Source of the DNA: Pseudonocardia sp. N23
GTDB taxonomy: Bacteria; Actinomycetota; Actinomycetes; Mycobacteriales; Pseudonocardiaceae
Direction of reading: 5' to 3'
Assembly: GCF_002583555.1 (NCBI RefSeq)
Contig: NZ_BEGX01000052.1
Location: 1-64,000, forward strand
DNA length: 64,000 nt
The first letter of the stretch is position 1; every line of letters starts with the position of its first letter. A model generated the notes under the pieces. It was not told the origin of the DNA and did not search any database. It saw only the letters and a list, made by a program, of their open reading frames with translations. A program made the position numbers and the translations under genes. Of this stretch, positions 50,396 through 59,199 are shown piece by piece.

Positions 50396-51220
50396 TCAGC
50401 CCTGGGCCTCGACCGACACGGGCTGCCACTCGCGCCACGTCGCGAGCCGGGACTCGTAGTCCTTCTCCGCGATGCCCAGCGGGGCCGCGCCGAGGAAGAT
50501 CCGCAGCGGCGGCTGCTCCGCGTCGACGACCTTGAGGACCGCGGCGGCGCTCGCCGTCGGGTCGCCGGGCGTCCCGACGCGGGCCTTGCGCGCCTCCTGG
50601 ACCTCCGCGTGGAACTTCTCGTAGGCCGGGTGGACCTCGGAGTGCCGCGCCGAGGCGCCCGCCCAGTCGGTGGAGAAGCCGCCCGGCTCGATCAGCGTCA
50701 CGTGGATGCCGAACTGCGCGACCTCCTGGGCCAGCGACTGGCTGATGCCCTCCAGCGCCCACTTCGACGCGTGGTAGATGCCGACCAGCGGGAACGCGCT
50801 GATCCCACCGATCGACGACACCTGCAGGATGTGCCCGGACCCCTGCTCCCGCAGGAACGGCAGCGCCGCCTGGGTGACCCAGAGGGCCCCGAACAGGTTG
50901 GTCTCGAGCTGGTCGCGCGCCTCGGCCTCGGTGAGCTCCTCCACGAGTCCGAAGTGGCCGTAGCCGGCGTTGTTGACGACGACGTCGAGCCGCCCGAAGT
51001 GCTCGTGCGCGGCGGCGACGGCGGCGAAGTCCGCCTCGCGGTCGGTGACGTCGAGCCGGATCGGCAGGAGCAGGTCGCCGTACTCGGCGGCGAGGTCGTC
51101 GAGCGTCGAGGTGTCGCGGGCGGTGGCCGCGACCGAGTCGCCCCGCTCCAGTGCGGCGATCGCCCACTCGCGGCCGAAACCGCGGGACGCGCCGGTGATG
51201 AACCAGACCTTCGCGGTCAT
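50396..51220 (-). CDS. SDR family oxidoreductase
   Basis: 274-aa classical SDR: TGASRGFG, NNAGYGHFGLVEEL, Ser in LQVSSIGG, YHASK. The long C-terminal region after GGFSTDW resembles the SDR group acting on retinol/steroid-like or unknown substrates. The stop is just after VSVEAQG; divergent from the TfoX gene. Confidence 0.92.
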   Translation of the reverse strand: MTAKVWFITGASRGFGREWAIAALERGDSVAATARDTSTLDDLAAEYGDLLLPIRLDVTDREADFAAVAAAHEHFGRLDVVVNNAGYGHFGLVEELTEAEARDQLETNLFGALWVTQAALPFLREQGSGHILQVSSIGGISAFPLVGIYHASKWALEGISQSLAQEVAQFGIHVTLIEPGGFSTDWAGASARHSEVHPAYEKFHAEVQEARKARVGTPGDPTASAAAVLKVVDAEQPPLRIFLGAAPLGIAEKDYESRLATWREWQPVSVEAQG

Positions 51221-51298
51221 GTCGTTCCTCTCGTTGTCCTGCCTGGTTCAGCGACGCGGCGACGGCGTGTTGTTCCGCGATGTGGTGAGCTGCTCGTC

Positions 51299-51610
51299 GT
51301 GGACGACCCGCTGCTCACCCGGCTCCGCGCGCTGTTCGACGGACGTGCCGACGTCGTCGAGAAGCGGATGGTCGGCGGACGCTCGTTCATGGTCGACGGC
51401 CGGATGTGCTGCGGGGTCACCGCGGGCGGGCTGATGGTCCGCGTCGGGGCGGAGGGTCGCGACGCGGCGCTCGCCGAGGCCGGTGTGCAGCCGCTGCGGA
51501 TGGGGACGAAGGTCGTCGAGGCGTTCGTCGTCGTCGCGCCGGAGGCGGTCACCGGTGACGACGAGCTGGCCGGCTGGGTGCGGCGCGCGGAGGCGTTCCT
51601 CGGGCGTTAG
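51299..51610 (+). CDS. TfoX N-terminal-domain protein
   Basis: 103 aa from a GTG start (start codon-DDPLLTRLRALFDG). TfoX-type core VVEKRMVGGRSFMVDGRMCC, then LMVRVGAEGRDAAL. Related to competence regulator TfoX but limited to its N-terminal domain; the role in actinobacteria is unknown. Its stop overlaps that of the LysR gene by four bases. Confidence 0.82.
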   Translation: MDDPLLTRLRALFDGRADVVEKRMVGGRSFMVDGRMCCGVTAGGLMVRVGAEGRDAALAEAGVQPLRMGTKVVEAFVVVAPEAVTGDDELAGWVRRAEAFLGR

Positions 51611-52536
51611 GCCTGCGGCAGGGCCTCCTCGAGACGGCGTCCGATGTCGGCGCCGGTCACGACGTCGACGAGCGCCTCGGCCAGGATCGACGCGGGCTCG
51701 CCCGCCGGCACGATCAGCCCGACGACCGGCCGCGGCCGCACCTCCAGCAGCGGCCGAGCGCACATCCCGGCGGGGACGCCGAACGCGTGCAGCCACGTGT
51801 GCGCGACGATGCACGCCAGCCGGCGCGTGGCGACGTGGGCGTAGAGCCCGTCGACACTGTCGGCCTCGACGACCGGGTCGAGACGCTCCCCCACCCCGGC
51901 CATCGTGGCGTCGAGGATGCGCCGGTTGCGCATCGACGTCGTCAACGCGCACAGGGGCAGCCGGGCGGCGACCTCCCACTCGACGACGTCGTTCGCCGCC
52001 TGCGGGTCGTCGTCACGCAGCAGGAGCAGGTAGCGCTCCCGGTAGAGCTCGACCCGGCGTGTGCCGGGCGGGGTCTCGTCGTCGAGGTAGGTGACGCCGG
52101 CGTCGAGCTCGAACTCGGTGAGCCGCCTGCTGATCTCCCGCGACGGCAGGGCCTCGATCCGCACCCGGGCGAGCGGGTTGCGCCTGCCGAACAGCTCGGT
52201 GATCAGCGGCGTCGCCGGGATCGCCGTCGGGATGGCGCCGATGCGGGCGGTGGCGGTGAGCCCGCCGCGCATCCGGTCGAGGTCGGAGTAGAGGGCGTCG
52301 CGTTCGGACAGGATGCGGTGCGCCCAGCCCAGGACCCGCTCGCCCTCGTCGGTGAGCCCTTCGAACCGCCGACCGCGCAGCACGATCACAGCGCCGAGCT
52401 CGGACTCGAGCTTGCGGATCGCGGCCGACAGCGTCGGCTGGCTGACGTGGCACGCCGCCGCGGCCCGCCCGAAGTGCCGTTCGCGGCCGAGCGCGACGAG
52501 GTACTCGAGCTGGCGGATCAGCACGTCGCCGGGCAC
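51607..52536 (-). CDS. LysR-family transcriptional regulator
   Basis: 309 aa. N-terminal winged HTH (RQLEYLVALGRERHFGRAAA then VSQPTLSAAIRKLE), effector domain beyond about residue 90. The start GTG at 52536 could instead be the GTG 12 bases in. A perfect T-N11-A dyad (52546-52560) sits just upstream, suiting autoregulation. The ABM gene beyond is on the same strand, so its target may be elsewhere. Confidence 0.92.
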   Translation of the reverse strand: MPGDVLIRQLEYLVALGRERHFGRAAAACHVSQPTLSAAIRKLESELGAVIVLRGRRFEGLTDEGERVLGWAHRILSERDALYSDLDRMRGGLTATARIGAIPTAIPATPLITELFGRRNPLARVRIEALPSREISRRLTEFELDAGVTYLDDETPPGTRRVELYRERYLLLLRDDDPQAANDVVEWEVAARLPLCALTTSMRNRRILDATMAGVGERLDPVVEADSVDGLYAHVATRRLACIVAHTWLHAFGVPAGMCARPLLEVRPRPVVGLIVPAGEPASILAEALVDVVTGADIGRRLEEALPQA

Positions 52537-52545
52537 GCGACGATC

Positions 52546-52560
52546 ATAGACGCGGCCTAT
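52546..52560. promoter_or_regulatory. LysR-type operator (T-N11-A dyad)
   Basis: ATAGACGCGGCCTAT: ATAG and CTAT arms with a 7-base spacer, satisfying the T-N11-A consensus of LysR regulators, 10 bases before the LysR start. Confidence 0.7.
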
Positions 52561-52645
52561 TACCCTGACCCGCCCTTGATCGAGGGGGCCTGGGTGGCGA
52601 CCGCCACCCGGGCCCCGCCGCGACGGGACCCGGGTGCGGACGGGC

Positions 52646-52966
52646 TCACTCGGCCGGGGTGACCTCGGCCATGTCGTTCCATCCGTCGAGCTCCTGGTAG
52701 ATGATCTTCGGACGCTCGGAGACCATGAACGGCATCCACTCGAAGAACTTCTTCACGTGGTCCATCGCGACGTGCGCGGACCCGGCGTCCGAGTCGACGA
52801 AGGCCTCGAGGATCGCGAACTCGTTCGGGTGCTCGGTGGACTCGAAGTACTCGAAGGAGATGTTGCCGGGCTCGGCGTTGACGTCGGCGGTGTACTGCTT
52901 GATGCCGGCGAGCCACTCGTCCCGCTTCTCGGGTCGGATCTTCGCCTTGAGCGCGATGAAGATCAT
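52646..52966 (-). CDS. Antibiotic biosynthesis monooxygenase (ABM) domain protein
   Basis: 106 aa, one ferredoxin-like ABM fold: MIFIALKAKIRPEKRDEWLA, FEYFESTEHPNEFAILEAFV, HVAMDHVKKFFEWMP. Small cofactor-free monooxygenases or quinol-handling proteins of this family often work as dimers. No partner gene is evident. Confidence 0.88.
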   Translation of the reverse strand: MIFIALKAKIRPEKRDEWLAGIKQYTADVNAEPGNISFEYFESTEHPNEFAILEAFVDSDAGSAHVAMDHVKKFFEWMPFMVSERPKIIYQELDGWNDMAEVTPAE

Positions 52967-53120
52967 CGGATGAGGCTCCCTTGCCGTTCGGAGGTCGCCG
53001 GCGCGCGCCGGCCGTCCGCCCGACCGTAGCGTCCCCCCGTGGCCCCCGGGAGGGCCGAAATTCTTCCCCAGTGATGATCAGCGGCGTTCGCGCACGGATG
53101 TCCCCGGCCGGTCGGGGAGG

Positions 53121-53816
53121 TCAGGCGCAGCGCAGCAGCCGGTCGCGCAGGGCGTCGGCGCGGGCCCGCAGCACCACGACCCGGTCGAGGGTGCCGTCGG
53201 CGGCACCGGCCCCGCCGGGCACGGTGCGCAGGGCCGGCACGGGGCCCGTCGCGTCCAGCTCGGTGGCGACCTCGGCGAGCTCGGTCAGCGTGTCGCGCAC
53301 CGCCCGGTCGCGCTCGCTGCCGGGTCCCTCGGACAGCCCGGACCACAGCAGCGGGCCGAGCAGCCGGTCGGGGTCGATGAGCCCGCTGCGCCACGCCCGG
53401 CTCTCCGCGACCCGGGAGCCGAGCACGCACAGCCGCCACGTCGACGGGTCGGTCGTGTCGGTGACGCTGCGGCTGAACCGCCGCGATCCCGTCAGCTTCC
53501 GGTAGCGACGTTCCGGGCTGTCGACGAGGTGCACGACCCCCAGCAGCAGTGCCGCCAGCACCGCGCCGGCGAGCAGCCCGACACCGAGCCACGCCAGCCG
53601 CCACCAGCCGTCGCCGACGAACGTCGCACCGGCCACGCCCGCCGCGACGACGACACCGAGGGTCGCGCCCGCGGGCACCCGGTCGTGGACGAGCGTGCCG
53701 TGGTCGTCGATCGAGTAGTGGGTGCCGTCGACGATCCGCGGATCGAACACGACGAAGCCACGTCGGGTGCGGACCAGCGTCTGCAGGGGGTGCCGCCCGG
53801 CGGCGGGTCGATCCAT
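53121..53816 (-). CDS. Two-span hypothetical membrane protein
   Basis: 231 aa. Two close hydrophobic segments at about 50-66 and 72-92 (ATLGVVVAAGVAGATFV and LAWLGVGLLAGAVLAALLLG), preceded by a strand-rich head and followed by a long Arg/Leu-rich cytosolic part with coiled-coil potential near the C terminus (LDRVVVLRARADALRDRLL). Family not recognised. Confidence 0.75.
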   Translation of the reverse strand: MDRPAAGRHPLQTLVRTRRGFVVFDPRIVDGTHYSIDDHGTLVHDRVPAGATLGVVVAAGVAGATFVGDGWWRLAWLGVGLLAGAVLAALLLGVVHLVDSPERRYRKLTGSRRFSRSVTDTTDPSTWRLCVLGSRVAESRAWRSGLIDPDRLLGPLLWSGLSEGPGSERDRAVRDTLTELAEVATELDATGPVPALRTVPGGAGAADGTLDRVVVLRARADALRDRLLRCA

Positions 53817-53882
53817 CGTGCTCGTCCGTTCACGTGCGAAGGCCGACTGCTACACACGGGTATCGGCGAACCCGTCGCGGTG

Positions 53883-55022
53883 TTAGCCCGCCGCGCGGGT
53901 GATCCGCTCCATACTCCCCGCGGACATCCTGCCGGCGGCGACCCGGTCACGGCCGCGCACCGCGAGCGACAGCCCGGCGCGCACGGCACTGGCGGCGTCG
54001 AGCGTGGCGTCGCGGGCGGCCGCGCTGATCGCGGTGAAGCTGGCGTAGCCGTGGACGAGGCCGCTGAACCGGCGCGCCAGCACGGGGACGCCGGCCTCGC
54101 GCAGCCGGACGGCGAGCTCCTCGCCCTCGTCACGCAGCGGGTCGAACCCCGCCGTCGACAGGTAGACCGGCGGCATCCCGGACAGGTCGTCGGCGCGCAG
54201 GATGGCGCCGCGGGCGTCGTCGACGGGGATGCCGTCGGGCAGGTAGGCACGTTCCAGCTCGGCGAGGTACTCGGCGGTGAGCCCGAATCCGCTGCCGAAC
54301 AGGTCGCGCGATCCGCCGGCGGCGCGCTCGGCGTCGGTGGCCGGGTAGAGGGCCAGGACGAATGCGGGCGCCGGGTAGGCATCGCCCGCCTGGTGGGCCA
54401 CGACGAGCGCGAGGTTCGCGCCGGCACTGTCGCCCCCGGTCGCGAGCAGGTCGGGGTCGGCGCCGAACTCGTCGGCATGCGTGGCGACGTGGGCGAACGC
54501 GGCGATGGCGTCGTCGAGCGCGGCCGGGTAGGGGTGCTCGGGCGCGAGCCGGTAGTCGACCGACAGCACCCGCAGCTGCGACTGGGCGGCCAGCAGCCGG
54601 CACAGCGGGTCGGTCGAGCCGAGGCTGCCGAGCACGAACCCGCCGCCGTGGAAGTAGACGATCATCCCGGAGCTCGCGGGCATCGCGGGGGGCACGTAGA
54701 GCCGCGCGGCGAGCGCGCCGGTCGCGCCGGGGACGGTGAGGTCGAGGGTCTCGATGTCGTCGGGGGCGCCGACGGAGACGATCTCGGCGGCGAAGTCGGC
54801 CTGGCGGCGCTGCTCGGCGAGGGCGGCCTCGCCGAGGCGGTCCTCGTTCTCCGACGACAGCACGTCGCCGACGCGGTTGAGCAGCTGCAGGTCGAGGTCC
54901 AGCTGCTGGTCGTCGATGCACACGGGCGGGCCCGCGACCAGGCGTTTCAGCGGACGGGGCAGTCCGAAGACGACTCGCAACGCCACCCGCCACGCCCGCA
55001 GCCGGGCCCATTCACGGACCAT
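53883..55022 (-). CDS. Alpha/beta hydrolase of the HSL (family IV) esterase group
   Basis: 379 aa. Oxyanion HGGGFVLGS, nucleophile elbow GGDSAGANLAL, Asp in FDPLRDEGE and His in GLVHGYASF: the complete family IV triad. About 100 residues of N-terminal cap precede. No signal peptide, so intracellular. Substrate likely a short ester. It is followed by the zinc-GTPase gene in the opposite reading order but same strand. Confidence 0.93.
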   Translation of the reverse strand: MVREWARLRAWRVALRVVFGLPRPLKRLVAGPPVCIDDQQLDLDLQLLNRVGDVLSSENEDRLGEAALAEQRRQADFAAEIVSVGAPDDIETLDLTVPGATGALAARLYVPPAMPASSGMIVYFHGGGFVLGSLGSTDPLCRLLAAQSQLRVLSVDYRLAPEHPYPAALDDAIAAFAHVATHADEFGADPDLLATGGDSAGANLALVVAHQAGDAYPAPAFVLALYPATDAERAAGGSRDLFGSGFGLTAEYLAELERAYLPDGIPVDDARGAILRADDLSGMPPVYLSTAGFDPLRDEGEELAVRLREAGVPVLARRFSGLVHGYASFTAISAAARDATLDAASAVRAGLSLAVRGRDRVAAGRMSAGSMERITRAAG

Positions 55023-55056
55023 GGGCGCAGGTTACTCCCGGGTATCCCGCACCCGC

Positions 55057-56070
55057 TCACTTCTCGAACGTGTACCGCAGCACAGCGAGCATGTCGTCCG
55101 GATCCGCGGGTCCGGCTCGCTCGCAGGCACGCAGCGCCGACCGCAGCGCGTCGCCGTCCACCCCCGATCCGATGAACTCCAGGCCCGTCCGCCGCGGCTC
55201 CCCGCGGGGCCACGGCGTCCGGTCGAACCGCAGGTAGCGGCCGACGGCGTGCAGCCCGAACCGTTGCCGGTACCCCGCGACCCCGAAGTCGACGAAGCCC
55301 TTCACGCGGTACGTGCCGGCAGGCCTGCGGTCGAGCAGCTCGACGAGGCGGCGGGGGTCGATCGGGCGCTCGGTGACGAACTCCACCGCCTCGTAGGCGG
55401 TGTGCAGGTGCCCGCCGTGGTCAACGTGGTCGCCGCCGTGGTCGGCGGCCAGCATCAGCTGCCGCCCCGGGACGACACGGATGTCGAACAGCAGTGCGGG
55501 ATCGACGACGCCGTGGCTCGTCGGGACGATCGGCGCCCGGCCGTTGGCCTCCCGGCACGTCCGGCGTACCCGCCACAGCGTCGCCGGATCGACGCGGTCG
55601 GCCTTGTTGAGCACGATCAGGTCGGCGAGCCCGACATGCGCGTCGAGCTGCGGGTGCTGCGTGCGGGACGCCTCGTACTCGGCGGCATCGACGACCTGCA
55701 CCAGCCCGCCGAACGTGGTGCGCGCGGCGCCCGCGCCGAGCACCTGCTGTACCAGCGCCCCCGGCTCCGCGATGCCGCTCGCCTCGATGATGATCACGTC
55801 GACCTCCGACGACGGACCCGCCAGCTTCTCCAGCAGCGGGCCGATGCCCTCCTCGCCGACCTCGCAGCACAGGCAACCGTTGCCGAGCGCGACGACGCCG
55901 TCGGCCTGGCCGCCGACGAGCATCGCGTCGATCCCGATGCTGCCGAAGTCGTTGACGATCACCCCGATCCGCACGTCGGCGCTGTGCGCGAGCAGGTGGT
56001 TGAGCAGCGTCGTCTTGCCCGCGCCCAGGAATCCGGCGAGGACGAGCACCGGGATCCGACGGCCGCGCAT
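55057..56070 (-). CDS. CobW/COG0523-family GTPase (metal chaperone)
   Basis: 337 aa. Walker A GFLGAGKTTLLNHLL, the metal-binding GNGCLCC, switch motif IIIEASGIAEPG, base motif NKAD, and a His-rich loop HGGDHVDHGGHLH (about 209-221). C-terminal CobW_C is present. Such proteins insert zinc, cobalt or iron into client proteins. No Zur-type site was recognised upstream. Tandem 24-bp repeats begin 44 bases beyond its start. Confidence 0.93.
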   Translation of the reverse strand: MRGRRIPVLVLAGFLGAGKTTLLNHLLAHSADVRIGVIVNDFGSIGIDAMLVGGQADGVVALGNGCLCCEVGEEGIGPLLEKLAGPSSEVDVIIIEASGIAEPGALVQQVLGAGAARTTFGGLVQVVDAAEYEASRTQHPQLDAHVGLADLIVLNKADRVDPATLWRVRRTCREANGRAPIVPTSHGVVDPALLFDIRVVPGRQLMLAADHGGDHVDHGGHLHTAYEAVEFVTERPIDPRRLVELLDRRPAGTYRVKGFVDFGVAGYRQRFGLHAVGRYLRFDRTPWPRGEPRRTGLEFIGSGVDGDALRSALRACERAGPADPDDMLAVLRYTFEK

Positions 56071-56113
56071 CCGGCAATGCCTATCACGCCGGGTGGCCGG
56101 TCCTGCCCGCGGA

Positions 56114-56183
56114 GCGACAGGCGACCGGCGGCGCTGGGCGACAGGCGACCGGCGGCGCTGGGCGACAGGACCGGCGACGCTGG
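56114..56183. repeat. 24-bp tandem repeat, about 2.9 copies
   Basis: Units 56114-56137 and 56138-56161 are identical (beginning GCGACAGGCGACCGG); a third, 56162-56183, lacks two bases and has a substitution. It lies in the divergent gap between the CobW and SRPBCC genes, so it may affect promoter spacing. Confidence 0.9.
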
Positions 56184-56231
56184 GCGACGCCGCTGTCGTG
56201 GGCCGACGACACGCCCGGCAGGATGGTGGGC

Positions 56232-56759
56232 ATGGCCGACGTCACCGCCACCGCAACGCGCACCATCTCCGCCCCCGCATTCCGCGTCCGGCGCATGCTC
56301 GCCGACTACGAGACGGTCCGACCCCGCATCCTCACCGACCACTATCGCGACTACGTGCTGCACAGCGGCACGGTCGGCGAGGGCACGGTCGCGGGCTGGA
56401 CGTTGCAGGCCACCAGCAAGCGGGCGCGTGACGTCCTCGTCGACGTGTCGCTGCCGATGCACGACAAGATCGTCGAGACCGACCGCAACTCCACGATGGT
56501 GACGACGTGGAAGGTCGCCCCGGGCCCGCCCATCACCTGCAAGGTGACGGTCACCTCGACGTGGCAGGGTGCGAGCGGCATCGGTGGGTTCTTCGAGCGC
56601 CGGTTCGCCCCGAAGGCGCTGGCCGCGATCCTCGACGGCGTGCTCGACAACCTGGAGAAGATCGTCGCGGAGGAGCCGGAGGCCACGTCCGAGGCCGTCG
56701 ACGCCGAGCCCGACAACACCGAGGACCCCACCTCCGTCGAGCGGTCCGACCAGGACTGA
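56232..56759 (+). CDS. SRPBCC/polyketide-cyclase-like protein
   Basis: 175 aa. START-like fold: ATRTISAPAFRVRRMLADYE, ITCKVTVTSTWQG and a long C-terminal helix (LAAILDGVLDNLEKIVA). An acidic tail follows. It binds a hydrophobic ligand in this superfamily. Starts at 56232 or 56223. It is followed by the PfkB kinase after two bases, so the two are one operon. Confidence 0.88.
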   Translation: MADVTATATRTISAPAFRVRRMLADYETVRPRILTDHYRDYVLHSGTVGEGTVAGWTLQATSKRARDVLVDVSLPMHDKIVETDRNSTMVTTWKVAPGPPITCKVTVTSTWQGASGIGGFFERRFAPKALAAILDGVLDNLEKIVAEEPEATSEAVDAEPDNTEDPTSVERSDQD

Positions 56760-56761
56760 CG

Positions 56762-57745
56762 GTGTCCGCATCGGGGGTCGTCGCATCAGGGGTCGTCGCC
56801 GTCGCCGGGGAGGCGCTCGTCGACATCGTGCCCGCCCCCGTCGCCGGGTACCACGAGCTCGCGCCCGGCGGCAGCCCCGCGAACACCGCGGTCGGGCTGG
56901 CCCGCCTGGGCGTCCCCGTCCGGATGCTGGCCCGCCTCGCCGACGATCTCCTCGGCCGCAGGCTGCGCGCCCACCTGGAACGCAACGAGGTCGACCTGGG
57001 CCACGTCGTCGCGGCCGCCGAGCCGTCGTCGATGGCCGTGGTGGAGGTCGACGGGCGTGGCGTCGCGAGCTACGACTTCCGCGTCGACGGCACCGCCGAC
57101 TGGCAGTGGACGCCCGCCGAGCTGGCCGATGCCCTCGACGGCTCCGTCGTCGCCCTCCACACCGGGTCACTCGCGCTGACGACGGCCCCCGGCGGCGCGG
57201 TGCTGCGCGACCTCGTCCGCCGTGCCGCCCCCACCACGACGATCAGCTACGACCCCAACTGCCGGCCGCTGCTGATGGGCACACCCGCCGACGTCCTCGC
57301 CGTGGTGCACGAGGTCCTCGAGGTGGCCGACGTCGTGAAGGTCAGCTCGGAGGACGCCGACTGGCTACTGCCCGGCACGCCCTACGAGGCGGTCGTCGAC
57401 GACTGGATCGCCCGGGGCGCGGCGGTGGTCGCGGTGACGCTCGGGGCCGACGGGGTGCTCGCCGGCACCGCGGGCGGGGTGCGGACGCGGCTGCCGGGGC
57501 GGCCCGTCGACGTCGTCGACACCGTCGGAGCGGGCGACACGTTCTCCGCGGGGCTGCTCGCCGGCCTGCACGGCCGCGGCCTGCTGGGCGCGTCGGCGCG
57601 GGAGGCGTTGCGCGCCATCGGCTCCGCCGACTTCGACGCTGTGCTCGACGGTGCGGTCCGGGCCGCGGCGATCACCTGCTCGCGGCGCGGGGCCGACCCG
57701 CCCACCGCGGCGGAACTGGCTGCGTCCCTGGTACCGGGTTCCTGA
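56762..57745 (+). CDS. PfkB-family carbohydrate kinase (fructokinase-like)
   Basis: 327 aa from a GTG start two bases after the SRPBCC stop. N-terminal GEALVDIVPA and the first signature ELAPGGSPANTAVGLARLG; C-terminal ATP/anion site DTVGAGDTFSAGLLAGL with the catalytic Asp. Likely a fructokinase or other sugar kinase. Ends at the hairpin 57759-57806. Confidence 0.93.
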   Translation: MSASGVVASGVVAVAGEALVDIVPAPVAGYHELAPGGSPANTAVGLARLGVPVRMLARLADDLLGRRLRAHLERNEVDLGHVVAAAEPSSMAVVEVDGRGVASYDFRVDGTADWQWTPAELADALDGSVVALHTGSLALTTAPGGAVLRDLVRRAAPTTTISYDPNCRPLLMGTPADVLAVVHEVLEVADVVKVSSEDADWLLPGTPYEAVVDDWIARGAAVVAVTLGADGVLAGTAGGVRTRLPGRPVDVVDTVGAGDTFSAGLLAGLHGRGLLGASAREALRAIGSADFDAVLDGAVRAAAITCSRRGADPPTAAELAASLVPGS

Positions 57746-57758
57746 CGGGACGTGGGCC

Positions 57759-57806
57759 GTGAGCGGCGGCGGACGGCCCCAGATCCTTTCGCCCGCCGCC
57801 GCTCAC
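57759..57806 (+). terminator. Hairpin after the PfkB gene
   Basis: 14-bp arms GTGAGCGGCGGCGG/CCGCCGCCGCTCAC around a 20-base loop, 13 bases after the stop. The rest of the gap to 58017 shows no gene. Confidence 0.8.
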
Positions 57807-58017
57807 GTTCAGGGGTCGCAGGCGCCTCGGAGGGGACGAAACCGACTTTCGCACCGTTTGCCCCTCCCGTCCCGCGACGACTCCCATTTCACCTCAGTTC
57901 GTCACCGTGCGGGAACCCTTCCACTCGGACGTGTACCTCGATCGTGGCGATGTCGACGAGAACTTGCGCGCAGCGAGCGCGGTGGGTAGTCGGACGTGTC
58001 TCAGCGACACTTGGGCC

Positions 58018-58455
58018 GTGACCGTCCCAGACCTCGCCGCCCGCCTCGACCTCGCCCCGCACCCCGAGGGCGGCTGGTACCGCCGGACCTGGACCGCCCC
58101 CGCCACGATCGGGACCCCGTACGGGCCGCGCCCCACCGCCACCGCGATCCTCTACCTGCTCGACGACGTCTCCGCATGGCACCGCGTGCGCTCGACCGAG
58201 CTGTGGTGCTGGCACTCCGGGGCACCTGTCGGCCTCGCGCTGGGTGGCGACGGCGCCGCGCCCGGCGCGCCCGTCGAGTCGGTGCTCGGGCCCGGCACCC
58301 TGCCGCAGCGGGAGGTTCCGCCCGGGGTGTGGCAGACCGCTCGGCTGCTCGGCGCCGAGCCCGCGCTGATCACCTGCGTCGTCTCACCCGGTTTCGACTT
58401 CGCGGACTTCTCGCTTGCGCCGCGGTCCGGACGAATCGGACACGGACAGGGCTAA
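58018..58455 (+). CDS. Cupin protein (DUF985)
   Basis: 145 aa from a GTG start (start codon-TVPDLAARLDL). DUF985 cupin signatures LAPHPEGGWYRRTW, SAWHRVRSTELWCWHSG and ALITCVVSPGFDFADF. Double-stranded beta-helix, possibly metal-binding through the conserved His; biochemical role unassigned. A longer open frame begins at 57907 but its first 37 codons do not look like this family. Followed after ten bases by the DUF1707 gene. Confidence 0.87.
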   Translation: MTVPDLAARLDLAPHPEGGWYRRTWTAPATIGTPYGPRPTATAILYLLDDVSAWHRVRSTELWCWHSGAPVGLALGGDGAAPGAPVESVLGPGTLPQREVPPGVWQTARLLGAEPALITCVVSPGFDFADFSLAPRSGRIGHGQG

Positions 58456-58465
58456 GGTGGCGGTC

Positions 58466-59031
58466 ATGACGGTCGCGCAGCCGCCCGATGCCCAGCCGCC
58501 CGAGTCGCTCGATCCTGCCCGGCGCACCACGCAGGACCAGCTCGAACGTGCCGTCGGCGAGGGCAGGCTCACCCTCGACGAGTTCACCGACCGTGCCGCG
58601 CTCGTCTGGGCGGCCCGGAACCCGGCCGAGCTCGACGCCGTCGTCGCCGACCTGCCCGCAGCACCCGTCGTCGGCAGCACCTCACCCGCACGCTCGACGC
58701 TCGTCAGCGTCATCGGCGACATCCGCCGCCGCGGCCGCTGGGGCCTGCGCCGGAAGACGACCGCGATACTGCTCATCGGCGACGTCGAGCTCGACCTGCG
58801 CGGCGCCGTCGTCACCGAACAGGGTGCGGAGCCGGTCACCGTCGACGTCTGGTCGGTCATCGGGGACACCGAGGTCGTCGTACCCGACGGGGTGGAGGCG
58901 GAGCTCGTCGGCTTCACCCTGCTCGGCGACCGGCGCGTCGACCTCGCCCCGGTCCCCCGCGTCCCGGGCACCCCGGTCATCCGATCCGGGTGTTCTCGCT
59001 GCTGGGCGACGCGAAGCTCCGCAGCGGCTGA
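58466..59031 (+). pseudogene. DUF1707/cell-wall-active-antibiotic-response-like protein with a C-terminal frameshift
   Basis: MTVAQPPDAQPP, then the DUF1707 SHOCT-like region (RRTTQDQLERAVGEGRLTLD and EFTDRAALVWAARNPAELDA) and a beta-helical stretch (VSVIGDIRRRGRW, LLIGDVELDLRGAVV). Near 58982 the frame fails: the expected ending RVFSLLGDAKLRSG with a stop at 59029 is in another frame, one base away. Reading on in the original frame gives unrelated sequence antisense to the next gene. Either a recent one-base loss or a sequencing error. SD AAGGTGG supports the start. Confidence 0.7.
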
Positions 59032-59199
59032 GCTCCGCCGCCGCGCCCTCACCTCCCCGGACGAACGGCACAGTGGGGCCACGGAGCTGTGCGACTGCTC
59101 CGTCCGTACGGTCCGGCGGCGGCCCCTCGTGCCGTGCCTGAAGTCCGGGGGCGTGCCCCGGGCGGCGTCGCACCCCACCGCGGCCCCGCCCCCGGCGAG

